Positions 1 to 5,319 of a stretch of 9,457 nucleotides of DNA are shown in pieces. This DNA is from Candidatus Stahliibacteriota bacterium (GTDB taxonomy: Bacteria; Hydrothermota; Tepidihabitantia; B3-TA06), in assembly GCA_030592225.1 (NCBI GenBank), contig JAUVJT010000073.1, positions 1-9,457 of the forward strand. Reading direction: 5' to 3'. A program made the translations under genes and the position numbers. The stretch's first letter is position 1; every line of letters starts with the position of its first letter. The notes under the pieces were generated by a model, which was not told where the DNA came from, searched no databases, and was given only the letters and a program-made list of their open reading frames with translations.

Positions 1-1
1 G

Positions 2-1048
2 GTGAACCAGGGCCACCTGCACCCCCGTATTCTTGAGGCGATGAGCGCTCAAATGAAACGCATCACCCTTACCTCGCGTGCGTTCCACAACGACCGGATG
101 GGCGAGTTCCTGCAGCGGCTGTGCGAGGTTTCCGGTAAAGAAAAAGCCCTGCCCATGAACACCGGTGCAGAGGCGGTGGAAACCGCAATCAAGGCCGCGC
201 GCAAGTGGGGGTATAAGGTCAAGGGCGTCGAAGAAGACAAGGCGGAGATTATTACCTGTTCGGGAAATTTTCACGGGAGAACGACGACGATAGTCGGCTT
301 CTCCACCGAGCCTCAGTATCAGGACGGGTTCGGGCCGTTCACCCCGGGATTCGTAACCGTACCCTACGGCGATATTCCCGCGCTCAAACAAGCCATCACC
401 CCCAATACCGTTGCCTTTCTGTTCGAACCCATCCAGGGCGAGGGCGGGGTTATCGTGCCGCCGGACGGGTATCTCAAGCATGCGGCTCTGGTGTGCAAGG
501 AACAAAACGTGCTGCTCGTCGCCGACGAGATTCAAACCGGGCTGGGCAGAACAGGCAAGATGTTCTGCTGTGATCACGACGGCGTGGTTCCCGACGTCTA
601 CGTCGTGGGCAAGGCCCTGGGCGGCGGGGTGTACCCTGTCTCAGCCATCCTGTGCAACGACGACGTGATGAGCGTGTTCAAGCCGGGCGACCACGGCTCC
701 ACCTTTGGCGGCAACCCCTTAGGCTCAGCGATCGGCCTGGCGGCTCTGGACGTGCTCATCGACGAGAAGCTTGCCGAACGTGCAGAGGAACTCGGCAACT
801 ACTTCGCCGATGAACTGCGCAAGATTGAGAGTCCGCACGTAGACCATGTCCGGGGCAAGGGGCTGATGATCGGGGTGGTCATAAAGGAAAGTTCGGGAGC
901 GGCCCGTCCCTTCTGCGAGAAACTCAGGGAACTGGGCATCCTGGCCAAGGAAACCCATCACCAGGTGATAAGATTCGCGCCGCCCCTGGTAATCACCAAA
1001 GAGGAGATTGACTGGGCCCTGGAGCGCATCCGCAAGGTACTTCAATAA
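2..1048 (+). CDS. rocD: Ornithine aminotransferase, 5'-truncated by window edge
   Basis: PLP-dependent class III aminotransferase that moves the delta-amino group of ornithine to a 2-oxo acid, giving glutamate semialdehyde and linking arginine/ornithine breakdown with proline and glutamate. The reading frame is open at the left edge. The first codon is a GTG that matches an internal Val of the family (VNQGHLHP), so it is not the start; about 50 residues are probably missing compared with a usual length near 400. Visible family features, numbered from that Val: LTSRAF at 22-28, PMNTGAEAVETA at 51-62, EPIQGEGGV at 142-150, the PLP-ring Asp in ADEIQTG (D175), the Schiff-base Lys in VGKALGGG (K204), GSTFGGNPLG at 232-241 and the C-terminal RFAPPLV. 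The LTSRAF and PMNTG signatures resemble OAT more than acetylornithine or GABA aminotransferases. No defect is visible. Nothing in the window ties it to its neighbours. Confidence 0.93.
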   Translation: MNQGHLHPRILEAMSAQMKRITLTSRAFHNDRMGEFLQRLCEVSGKEKALPMNTGAEAVETAIKAARKWGYKVKGVEEDKAEIITCSGNFHGRTTTIVGFSTEPQYQDGFGPFTPGFVTVPYGDIPALKQAITPNTVAFLFEPIQGEGGVIVPPDGYLKHAALVCKEQNVLLVADEIQTGLGRTGKMFCCDHDGVVPDVYVVGKALGGGVYPVSAILCNDDVMSVFKPGDHGSTFGGNPLGSAIGLAALDVLIDEKLAERAEELGNYFADELRKIESPHVDHVRGKGLMIGVVIKESSGAARPFCEKLRELGILAKETHHQVIRFAPPLVITKEEIDWALERIRKVLQ

Positions 1049-1080
1049 TATCCTGAAGCGTAAAAGGTCGTATACAGACA

Positions 1081-1120
1081 AGGGGTTTAGCCATGCAGGC
1101 TCGCTAAAGCGTAAACCCCT
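1081..1120 (+). terminator. Candidate terminator hairpin after rocD
   Basis: A 9-bp perfect stem, AGGGGTTTA (1081-1089) with TAAACCCCT (1112-1120), lies 32 nt after the rocD stop. A second pairing, TTTAGC (1086-1091) with GCTAAA (1103-1108), would compete with it. What follows is T-rich but interrupted (cgtcttactgttgtgtgtg), so it is not a textbook intrinsic terminator. Confidence 0.45.
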
Positions 1121-1280
1121 CGTCTTACTGTTGTGTGTGTTATGTTTTTAGATTCCCGGAGCGTTAGCGGCAACAACGCGGTTTTTGCACTCCAAATCAA
1201 GCTGTGAATGGTTATGTAATGCCCCCGAGGGACAGGCTCTGCTGCGCCCCTCTCTGAACTCATTTCAAAGGAGAGCGGGC

Positions 1281-1308
1281 TTTACAACCCGCAGATTGCG
1301 TCTATACT
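1281..1308 (+). promoter_or_regulatory. Sigma70-type promoter of the lipoprotein gene, with dyad over the -35
   Basis: TTTACA (1281-1286), 16 nt, TATACT (1303-1308). The -10 ends 7 nt before the ATG at 1316, so transcription should begin at or next to the start codon. The -35 sits in the loop of an inverted repeat, GCGGG (1275-1279) with CCCGC (1288-1292), which could be an operator. The same 16-nt spacing and TATACT box occur at two minus-strand promoters in this window. Confidence 0.6.
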
Positions 1309-1315
1309 GGGAATC

Positions 1316-2281
1316 ATGAAAGTAATGGTCAGATTCGCAGTGCTTCTCGCCGTCGCTTTTATCGCAGGATGCGGGAATAACCTGCCCGACCTCGACTTTC
1401 GCCAGGAGATGGTGGATTTTGTTCTCGACATCTCGGCCTACGCGAAATCCAAGGATTCCACCTTCCTCATCTTCCCCCAGAATAATCCAGACCTGTGGGA
1501 TGAACAAGGTTATCTGGACGCGGTCTCGGGCATCGGCCAGGAAGACATCTACTACGGCTATGACGGCGACGGCGTGCCTACGTCAACAGAAATCACGAGT
1601 CAATGGGAAGAAGAACTGGGCCGGTTCCGCGACGCAGGCAAGCCGGTGCTGACCGTGGACTACCCTTTCGACGACCCGAACACACCTTCCTTTTCATCAG
1701 ACGCTCTCGCCCGGATTGAAGATGCCTATTCTCAGTCACGAGCCAACGACTTTGTTCCCTGCTGCGCGGTGCGGGAGCTTTCACATCTAACCGTCAACCC
1801 CGGACACGAGCCTGCCCCGAATTCCTCACCCGTCACTCTCGATAGCGTGCAAGACTTCATCTATATCCTCCAGCACTCCGAGGAGCTTTCCCGATCGGTG
1901 TTCCTGGATTCCCTCGCATCCCTTGGTTTCGATTTGATCGTGATGGACTACGAGGATGACGGCGAGGCATACACCTGGACTGAAATCTCAACCCTTAAGC
2001 AGAAGTCAGGAGCAATCCTTCTGGCCTACATGTCCATCGGCGAGGCAGAGGATTACCGGTTCTACTGGCAGGAGGATTGGTCGAGCAAGCGCAATCGGCC
2101 CGACTGGATAGAGGGTGAAAATCCCGACTGGAAGGGCAACTACCTGGTGCGCTACTGGGAGGACGCCTGGCAGGAGATAATCTTCGGCGCCGACTCATCA
2201 TATCTCGATATCATCATCTCCCAGGGTTTTGACGGGGTGTATCTGGACAAGATTGATTCATACGAGGACTATCTGGATTGA
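1316..2281 (+). CDS. TM1410/GH114-like lipoprotein with permuted domain halves
   Basis: A lipoprotein signal is clear: MKVMVR, a hydrophobic stretch, then lipobox FIAGC with Cys19. The mature part matches the TM1410/MJ1477 family (related to GH114, endo-alpha-1,4-polygalactosaminidase-like TIM barrels), but the halves are swapped. Residues 28-165 hold what is normally the C-terminal half (RQEMVDFVLDIS, FLIFPQN, GIGQEDIYY, VLTVDYPFD, VRELSHLTVNPG). Residues 178-321 hold the normal N-terminal half (FIYILQ, GFDLIVMDYEDDG, YMSIGEAEDYRFYW, ENPDWKGNYLVRYW, GFDGVYLDKIDSYEDY), and the protein stops there. In the usual order GVYLD..D is followed by the RQEM segment. The new ends therefore fall in one loop, and the old ends are joined by a short linker near 166-177. 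No Shine-Dalgarno is present; the promoter placement suggests a leaderless mRNA. The family's enzymatic activity is poorly established, so substrate is unknown. Likely an outer-surface or periplasmic lipoprotein. Family assignment is from recalled motifs, not a search. Confidence 0.85.
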   Translation: MKVMVRFAVLLAVAFIAGCGNNLPDLDFRQEMVDFVLDISAYAKSKDSTFLIFPQNNPDLWDEQGYLDAVSGIGQEDIYYGYDGDGVPTSTEITSQWEEELGRFRDAGKPVLTVDYPFDDPNTPSFSSDALARIEDAYSQSRANDFVPCCAVRELSHLTVNPGHEPAPNSSPVTLDSVQDFIYILQHSEELSRSVFLDSLASLGFDLIVMDYEDDGEAYTWTEISTLKQKSGAILLAYMSIGEAEDYRFYWQEDWSSKRNRPDWIEGENPDWKGNYLVRYWEDAWQEIIFGADSSYLDIIISQGFDGVYLDKIDSYEDYLD

Positions 2282-2295
2282 TAACTGAAGATCTT

Positions 2296-2475
2296 AACCA
2301 CAGAGAGCACAAAGAACACAGAGGAAAAACGAAAATCTGAGCCAACATACGTACCTGCTCGTCTTGCTGGCGCAAATGTCGAGTGCGGAAAGTTTTCATC
2401 TTCCTCCAAAGGACGAACGCTGGGTGTCATCTTCCAAGTCTTTTAATCTTTGTGTACTCAGTGCCCTTTGTGGTT
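2296..2475. repeat. Imperfect inverted pair of CCACAGAG-type repeats
   Basis: A 28-nt unit at 2296-2323 (begins AACCACAGAGAGCAC, ends ACACAGAG) recurs in inverse orientation at 2448-2475, whose reverse complement begins AACCACAAAGGGCAC. By hand, 22 of 28 positions agree. They flank about 124 bp in which I see no gene. Units of this type (CACAGAG / CTTTGTGG) are widespread intergenic repeats in environmental bacterial genomes, from memory. They yield spurious Cys/Leu/Ser/Trp-rich ORFs such as the one on the minus strand here. Confidence 0.6.
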
Positions 2476-2504
2476 CAATTTCGTACACGCTCCTATCGAT
2501 TATG

Positions 2505-2533
2505 AAAGGCCAACCGGAATGGTTGGCCTTTTT
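2505..2533 (+). terminator. Intrinsic terminator between convergent genes
   Basis: A perfect 11-bp stem, AAAGGCCAACC (2505-2515) with GGTTGGCCTTT (2521-2531), has loop GGAAT and a plus-strand T run (TTTTT, 2529-2533). It lies about 4 nt past the end of the minus-strand methyltransferase ORF and about 220 nt after the lipoprotein gene. It is best oriented for plus-strand transcripts. On the minus strand the trailing U run is shorter (UUUCAU), but it may work in both directions. Confidence 0.85.
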
Positions 2534-2537
2534 ATGA

Positions 2538-3305
2538 TTAAGGTTTCCTTGCTACAAATAACATCTCTCCATCATGACGAAACTCGCTGCGTTGATAATC
2601 GCCGTAGATGGCCTCGACCTCAAGTCCGGCTTTCTCAAGCAACAACTCGGTTTCGAATCGCCACAAATAGCGCATCGGGAAAGTCCAGACCTTGCGTTTG
2701 ACGTTGCCATCGGCGTCTACAACGTCATAAGTCCTTTGCACGGTAATAATCTGGTTCACGTGGTCGTGGGTGACCCTTTCAGTCCTGGACAGTTTAGCGC
2801 CGTTTGGCAAGCCGATGGTCCCTAACGAGTTGAACATCTGCTTGTTAGCCAATCTCTGATACGAAGGCGCGAACAGGGAAAGCGCGAAGCGTCCGCCCCT
2901 CTCCAGGTGTCGGGAAACACAGGTAAGGCAGCGCTCTTGGTCAGCACGCGTCTGTAGATGTTGGAAGGAGCGGAAGGGGATGAAGACAAAGTCAAATTTA
3001 CTATCAAACTCGAAGTCCCGCATGTCGCCCGCAACCCAGGTAATGCGTTTCTGCACATCCTTTGGCAGTCTTTCGGCTTTCCTGCGAGCTGCATCGAGCA
3101 TAGCTTTTGAAATCTCAAGCGCCGTCACCTCGATTCCGGCCCTGGCCAGTTCAACCGTCACCCTGCCGGTTCCCGCGCCCAGCTCCAGTGCAGCGCCGCC
3201 TGCTTTCTTTGCTTCCTGTACGTAGAAGCCGATGTCGTAATCCATCTCTTCATGCTCAATGTCGTAGAACTCCGCAATCGGGTCGTACAGTTTTTCTAAG
3301 TCCAT
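2538..3305 (-). CDS. Class I SAM-dependent methyltransferase
   Basis: A 255-residue single-domain Rossmann-fold methyltransferase. The order of elements is: an N-terminal YDPIAEFYD cap (7-15); motif I ELGAGTGRV (41-49), which binds S-adenosylmethionine; acidic motif II ALEISKAML (62-70), with Glu64 expected to contact the ribose; motif III-like VAGDMRDFEF (91-100); and motif IV FDFVFIPFRSFQHL (104-117). A beta-rich C-terminal part ends in GEMLFVARK. The pattern is common in bacterial small-molecule methyltransferases of the Methyltransf_25/11 type; the substrate cannot be read from the sequence. The start is supported by AGAGGAG five bases before the ATG (3311-3317 on the plus strand). A 20-codon basic ORF ends 34 nt upstream on the same strand and probably shares its mRNA. 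I find no convincing promoter nearer than 3681-3708, so the gene may depend on read-through of the terminator at 3500-3536. Confidence 0.9.
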   Translation of the reverse strand: MDLEKLYDPIAEFYDIEHEEMDYDIGFYVQEAKKAGGAALELGAGTGRVTVELARAGIEVTALEISKAMLDAARRKAERLPKDVQKRITWVAGDMRDFEFDSKFDFVFIPFRSFQHLQTRADQERCLTCVSRHLERGGRFALSLFAPSYQRLANKQMFNSLGTIGLPNGAKLSRTERVTHDHVNQIITVQRTYDVVDADGNVKRKVWTFPMRYLWRFETELLLEKAGLEVEAIYGDYQRSEFRHDGEMLFVARKP

Positions 3306-3339
3306 GATATCTCCTCTTATGATTTCTCCGCAACCACTA

Positions 3340-3402
3340 TCATGGTGTGTTACGGGTTGTATTACGGGTTGCGTTACGGGTTCGGGCGTTTTTCTTAGCC
3401 AT
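3340..3402 (-). CDS. Small basic peptide with RN[AT]T repeats, methyltransferase leader ORF
   Basis: A 20-codon ORF on the minus strand, too short for routine calling. Its Shine-Dalgarno is excellent: AAAGGAGG (3409-3416), then ATAAAC, then ATG. The peptide begins MAKKN and continues with the repeated tetrads RNAT, RNTT and RNTP; it has two Lys, four Arg and no acidic residues. The tetrads come from a 12-bp tandem DNA repeat, a multiple of three, which fits translation. TGA lies 34 nt before the methyltransferase ATG. It could be a translated leader whose passage controls the downstream gene, or a small nucleic-acid-binding or secreted cationic peptide. I recognise no family. A chance ORF behind an SD-like purine run is the alternative. 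Confidence 0.5.
   Translation of the reverse strand: MAKKNARTRNATRNTTRNTP
3348..3383. repeat. Three 12-bp tandem repeats (core TTACGGGTT)
   Basis: Units TGTTACGGGTTG (3348-3359), TATTACGGGTTG (3360-3371) and CGTTACGGGTTC (3372-3383) lie head to tail. They fall inside the 20-codon minus-strand ORF and encode its RN-rich tetrads. The core is invariant while the unit edges vary. Confidence 0.85.
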
Positions 3403-3442
3403 GTTTATCCTCCTTTCAAGAATTCTCGGCTTTGTGTTTTTG

Positions 3443-3495
3443 CCCCGAATATACTTATCGGGGTCCCCACGAAGTTACGCCGTAACTTCGTGGGG
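3443..3495. repeat. Two adjacent GC-rich palindromes
   Basis: The first is CCCCGA (3443-3448) with TCGGGG (3458-3463) around a 9-nt loop. One base later comes a near-perfect 31-nt palindrome (3465-3495): arms CCCCACGAAGTTACG and CGTAACTTCGTGGGG around a single C. They lie between the minus-strand terminator at 3500-3536 and the basic-peptide ORF. They could be REP-like intergenic repeats, or RNA hairpins in the methyltransferase leader. Confidence 0.75.
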
Positions 3496-3499
3496 TATT

Positions 3500-3536
3500 A
3501 AAAAAAGTACCCCCCGCCAGTTTTTGTGGCGAGGGG
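3500..3536 (-). terminator. Intrinsic terminator of the minus-strand small transcript
   Basis: Read on the minus strand, CCCCUCGCCA (3536-3527), loop CAAAAAC and UGGCGGGGGG (3519-3510) form a 10-bp stem, followed by UAC and seven U (3506-3500). One pair is G-U on the minus strand but would be a C-A mismatch on the plus strand, so the strand is determined. The 3' arm's GGGGTA can alternatively pair with UACCCC just downstream (3491-3496), which leaves room for antitermination. Confidence 0.8.
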
Positions 3537-3556
3537 CAGAATCTCTTCTTCTTTTA

Positions 3557-3673
3557 CTAAGGAGAAGCGAGGCGACCAACGCCGGCAGTGGTAATAGCCA
3601 CCACAATAAGGCACAGCCCAGAATCAATAGCGCCAAAAGGCATCTGGTGCTTGGTCGAGTCAATACTTCTCAT
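3557..3673 (-). CDS. Possible leaderless 38-residue membrane peptide
   Basis: An ATG 7 nt after the -10 box at 3681-3686 opens a 38-codon frame that stops with TAG 20 nt before the terminator stem. The ORF thus fits between promoter and terminator. The peptide starts MRSIDSTKHQ and has one hydrophobic stretch (GLCLIVVAITTAGVG, residues 19-33) followed by an Arg, as in single-span small membrane proteins. There is no Shine-Dalgarno, but the -10-to-ATG geometry is the same as at the lipoprotein gene. The same stretch can also fold into a three-stem RNA, so it may be non-coding. No family recognised. Confidence 0.3.
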   Translation of the reverse strand: MRSIDSTKHQMPFGAIDSGLCLIVVAITTAGVGRLASP

Positions 3674-3680
3674 ACTACGA

Positions 3681-3708
3681 AGTATACGAACAAATTGCCA
3701 GGTGTCAA
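3681..3708 (-). promoter_or_regulatory. Consensus sigma70-type promoter, minus strand
   Basis: On the minus strand: TTGACA (3708-3703), 16-nt spacer, TATACT (3686-3681). Transcription should start near 3673-3675 and run left into the small transcription unit ending at 3500. No strong coding gene lies immediately downstream, which points to a small RNA, a peptide or a long leader for the methyltransferase mRNA. Confidence 0.75.
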
Positions 3709-3718
3709 GGTATTTGTC

Positions 3719-3797
3719 GTTAAGTTGAAACAATTATGCATTTATACAAGGAGTTGCACAAAAGGTTAAGGGGTGACAGGTTGGCCGCAAACTTAAC
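3719..3797. repeat. Inverted 8-mers between divergent promoters
   Basis: GTTAAGTT (3719-3726) and AACTTAAC (3790-3797) are exact reverse complements 63 nt apart. They lie in the spacer between the minus-strand promoter and the sigma54-type promoter, where activator sites for a sigma54 promoter would be expected. The match is short and may be chance. Apart from these I see nothing coding in 3709-3831. Confidence 0.3.
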
Positions 3798-3831
3798 TTG
3801 TTTTATTGCTTGACATACGGCAGATGTTGAT

Positions 3832-3848
3832 CTGGCACGCGGCGTGCT
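3832..3848 (+). promoter_or_regulatory. Candidate sigma54 (RpoN) promoter of the propeller gene
   Basis: CTGGCACG, four bases, then GTGCT gives the GG (3834-3835), N10, GC (3846-3847) spacing of -24/-12 promoters. The -24 element TGGCACG is exact and the -12 element differs from TTGC by one base. The start would be near 3858-3860, leaving a 5' UTR of about 75 nt. The core also reads as a perfect 13-nt palindrome (GCACGC-G-GCGTGC, 3835-3847), so an operator is the alternative. A sigma70 reading (TTGATC, 18 nt, TAATAT) is weaker. Confidence 0.5.
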
Positions 3849-3857
3849 GGTAATATA

Positions 3858-3910
3858 GTAGGGATAAGTACCCCTACCCTTAACGCGGTCTTTTTCCATA
3901 ATGGAAAAAG
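3858..3910 (+). other. Two 5'-UTR hairpins before the propeller gene
   Basis: The first is GTAGGG (3858-3863) with CCCTAC (3872-3877) around 8 nt, at the predicted transcript start. The second is CTTTTTCC (3890-3897) with GGAAAAAG (3903-3910) around ATAAT, ending 12 nt before the Shine-Dalgarno. They could stabilise the mRNA or affect translation; no riboswitch class is recognised. Confidence 0.5.
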
Positions 3911-3934
3911 GTAGAATAAAATAAGGAGGAAAGA

Positions 3935-5311
3935 ATGAAAAAAATCCTGTTATCAATAATCGCCGCGGCGATGGTCGCCGCGGTGCCGGTAAGCCTGAAT
4001 GCTGGCTGGATGAAAACTTACGGCTGGGAAGGGTACGAGAGCGGTGAATGCTTACAGATAACTTCAGACAATGGCTATATTGTGGCAGGATACGCGGATG
4101 AGGGTATCTGGGTACTCAAGATGGATCAACAAGGGGATACCATTTGGACACTGAGGTACGATGCTAAATTTGGATATTCTGTTCGAGAAACGAACGACGG
4201 TGGATATATTGTTACCGGGATGTCTTCTGGTAATGGTGACGTAGTATTATTAAAGTTGGACTCGGATGGAAATGTCAATTGGGTGAAGTTCTATGGAGAA
4301 GAGGATGGAACTGAGTGGGGGAAATGCGTGCGACAGACTTCTGACGGTGGGTATATCATTACGGGCATGTCAGTACGTGAAGGACTTCTTCTGCTTAAGA
4401 CGGATGCCATCGGTGATATGAGTTGGTTACACTACTATGCTGGAGCGAATAGCCAAGGCTACTGTGTGGAACTAACCCCAGATAATGGGTATATTGTTAC
4501 TGGGCATGTTGATGGCTGTCTTTGGCTTTTTGAAACCGATGTCAATGGTGATACTATTTGGACTCGTCGCTACCGAGGGGAGACAGGAGAAGAAAGCGGT
4601 AGATGTGTGCGTAGTACCAGGGACAATGGTTACATAGTTGTCGGACACGCCGCAAGTTTTGGATCTGGATACACTGACCCGTGGCTGGTTAAAACTGATT
4701 CCCTCGGAAACACTTTATGGACGAACGTTTTTGAATCCGAGGGGATCGGGTTCAACGAAGCCAATTGCGTGCAACAGACTGTTGACGGCGGCTATATTAT
4801 TGCAGCAGGGAAACAATACGGAAGCACTGGGGATGTAGACGCATGGCTGATAAAAACGGATGAAAAGGGTGATACTCTCTGGACTCGGCTTTGGGGCATG
4901 GGAGATGGCATGGGAGATATAGATCGCATCAAATATCTCCAGCAAACCGAGGACGGAGGCTACATTATTACTGGATCTACAAGCTCTTGGGGTGCAGGGT
5001 CATCTGATCTCTGGATGATCAAAACCGATTCATTGGGGTACGTCGGAGTGGAAGAGAATCCGATTGAAGATATCACCAACTTAAAGGTGGTAAATCCCGT
5101 CGGCCCCCACATAACCCTCCGCTACGCCAACCACCCCCAAGGTTTCCGAGCCGCCATCTTCGACGCTTCGGGCCGCAAGGTTGATGAACTGCACGCCCCC
5201 CTCCCATCGGGGACAATCTCCTGGGGTAAGGGTTTCGGACAAGGGGTGTATTTCATCAGGGATATGTCTTCTGCGTCAGGCACAGTCCACAAGGTAGTAT
5301 TGACGAAATAA
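3935..5311 (+). CDS. Secreted seven-repeat beta-propeller protein with C-terminal sorting-like domain
   Basis: An exported protein of 458 residues. A typical signal peptide (MKK, hydrophobic core, VSLNA before Gly24) precedes seven repeats of about 45-55 residues. Each is built around [ST].[DN][GN]GYI[IV].G, then a strand ending LKTD..G, then an aromatic W.. strand; the GYI cores are near residues 47, 90, 140, 185, 232, 287 and 342. Seven such units suggest a seven-bladed propeller, usually a binding scaffold rather than an enzyme. After an acidic linker (VEENPIEDITN, 371-382), residues 383-458 resemble Por/FlgD-like C-terminal Ig domains: FDASGRKVDEL, GQGVYFIRD and a terminal HKVVLTK. In FCB-type bacteria these act in type IX export or surface anchoring. 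AAGGAGGA at 3923-3930 fixes the start. The repeat region is clearly more AT-rich than the tail and the neighbouring genes. Ligand and exact fold are unproven. Confidence 0.82.
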   Translation: MKKILLSIIAAAMVAAVPVSLNAGWMKTYGWEGYESGECLQITSDNGYIVAGYADEGIWVLKMDQQGDTIWTLRYDAKFGYSVRETNDGGYIVTGMSSGNGDVVLLKLDSDGNVNWVKFYGEEDGTEWGKCVRQTSDGGYIITGMSVREGLLLLKTDAIGDMSWLHYYAGANSQGYCVELTPDNGYIVTGHVDGCLWLFETDVNGDTIWTRRYRGETGEESGRCVRSTRDNGYIVVGHAASFGSGYTDPWLVKTDSLGNTLWTNVFESEGIGFNEANCVQQTVDGGYIIAAGKQYGSTGDVDAWLIKTDEKGDTLWTRLWGMGDGMGDIDRIKYLQQTEDGGYIITGSTSSWGAGSSDLWMIKTDSLGYVGVEENPIEDITNLKVVNPVGPHITLRYANHPQGFRAAIFDASGRKVDELHAPLPSGTISWGKGFGQGVYFIRDMSSASGTVHKVVLTK

Positions 5312-5319
5312 CTGGAGGA

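Larger units (their letters stand above)
3500..3674 (-). ncRNA. Candidate structured small RNA or attenuated leader
   Basis: The transcript predicted from promoter 3681-3708 to terminator 3500-3536 is about 170 nt. It can form a closing stem CGACCAA/UUGGUCG (plus-strand 3651-3657 with 3573-3579). This encloses a hairpin with two 4-bp segments (3643-3650 with 3611-3614 and 3619-3622), with an inner GCC-UUUU-GGC, and a second hairpin GUGGU/ACCAC (3600-3604 with 3588-3592). I checked it against known riboswitch hallmarks from memory (SAM-I, TPP, cobalamin, glycine) and found no match. It may be a free sRNA, a leader controlling the methyltransferase, or the mRNA of the 38-codon ORF. Confidence 0.35.

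Noticed and set aside
725..1081. A 118-codon minus-strand frame opposite rocD
   Set aside because: It is antisense to a clearly coding region, has no recognisable domain and no start signals.
1142..1207. A 21-codon ORF (MFLDSRS...) between rocD and the lipoprotein gene
   Set aside because: It has no ribosome binding site or promoter and falls in hairpin-rich spacer.
1316..2281. Frameshift or truncation as the reason the lipoprotein's halves look odd
   Set aside because: A single uninterrupted frame carries both halves with all their motifs; the order is changed, but nothing is broken.
3348..3383. Direct repeats as a CRISPR array
   Set aside because: The units are 12 bp, contiguous and without spacers; they encode peptide tetrads.
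3475..3663. A 62-codon minus-strand frame with a hydrophobic stretch, TTG start
   Set aside because: It lacks a Shine-Dalgarno and runs straight through the strong minus-strand terminator and into the palindrome; the 38-codon ATG frame fits the transcription unit better.
3810..3815. TTGACA upstream of the propeller gene as a sigma70 -35
   Set aside because: No -10-like hexamer lies 15-19 nt downstream; the sigma54-type reading is stronger.
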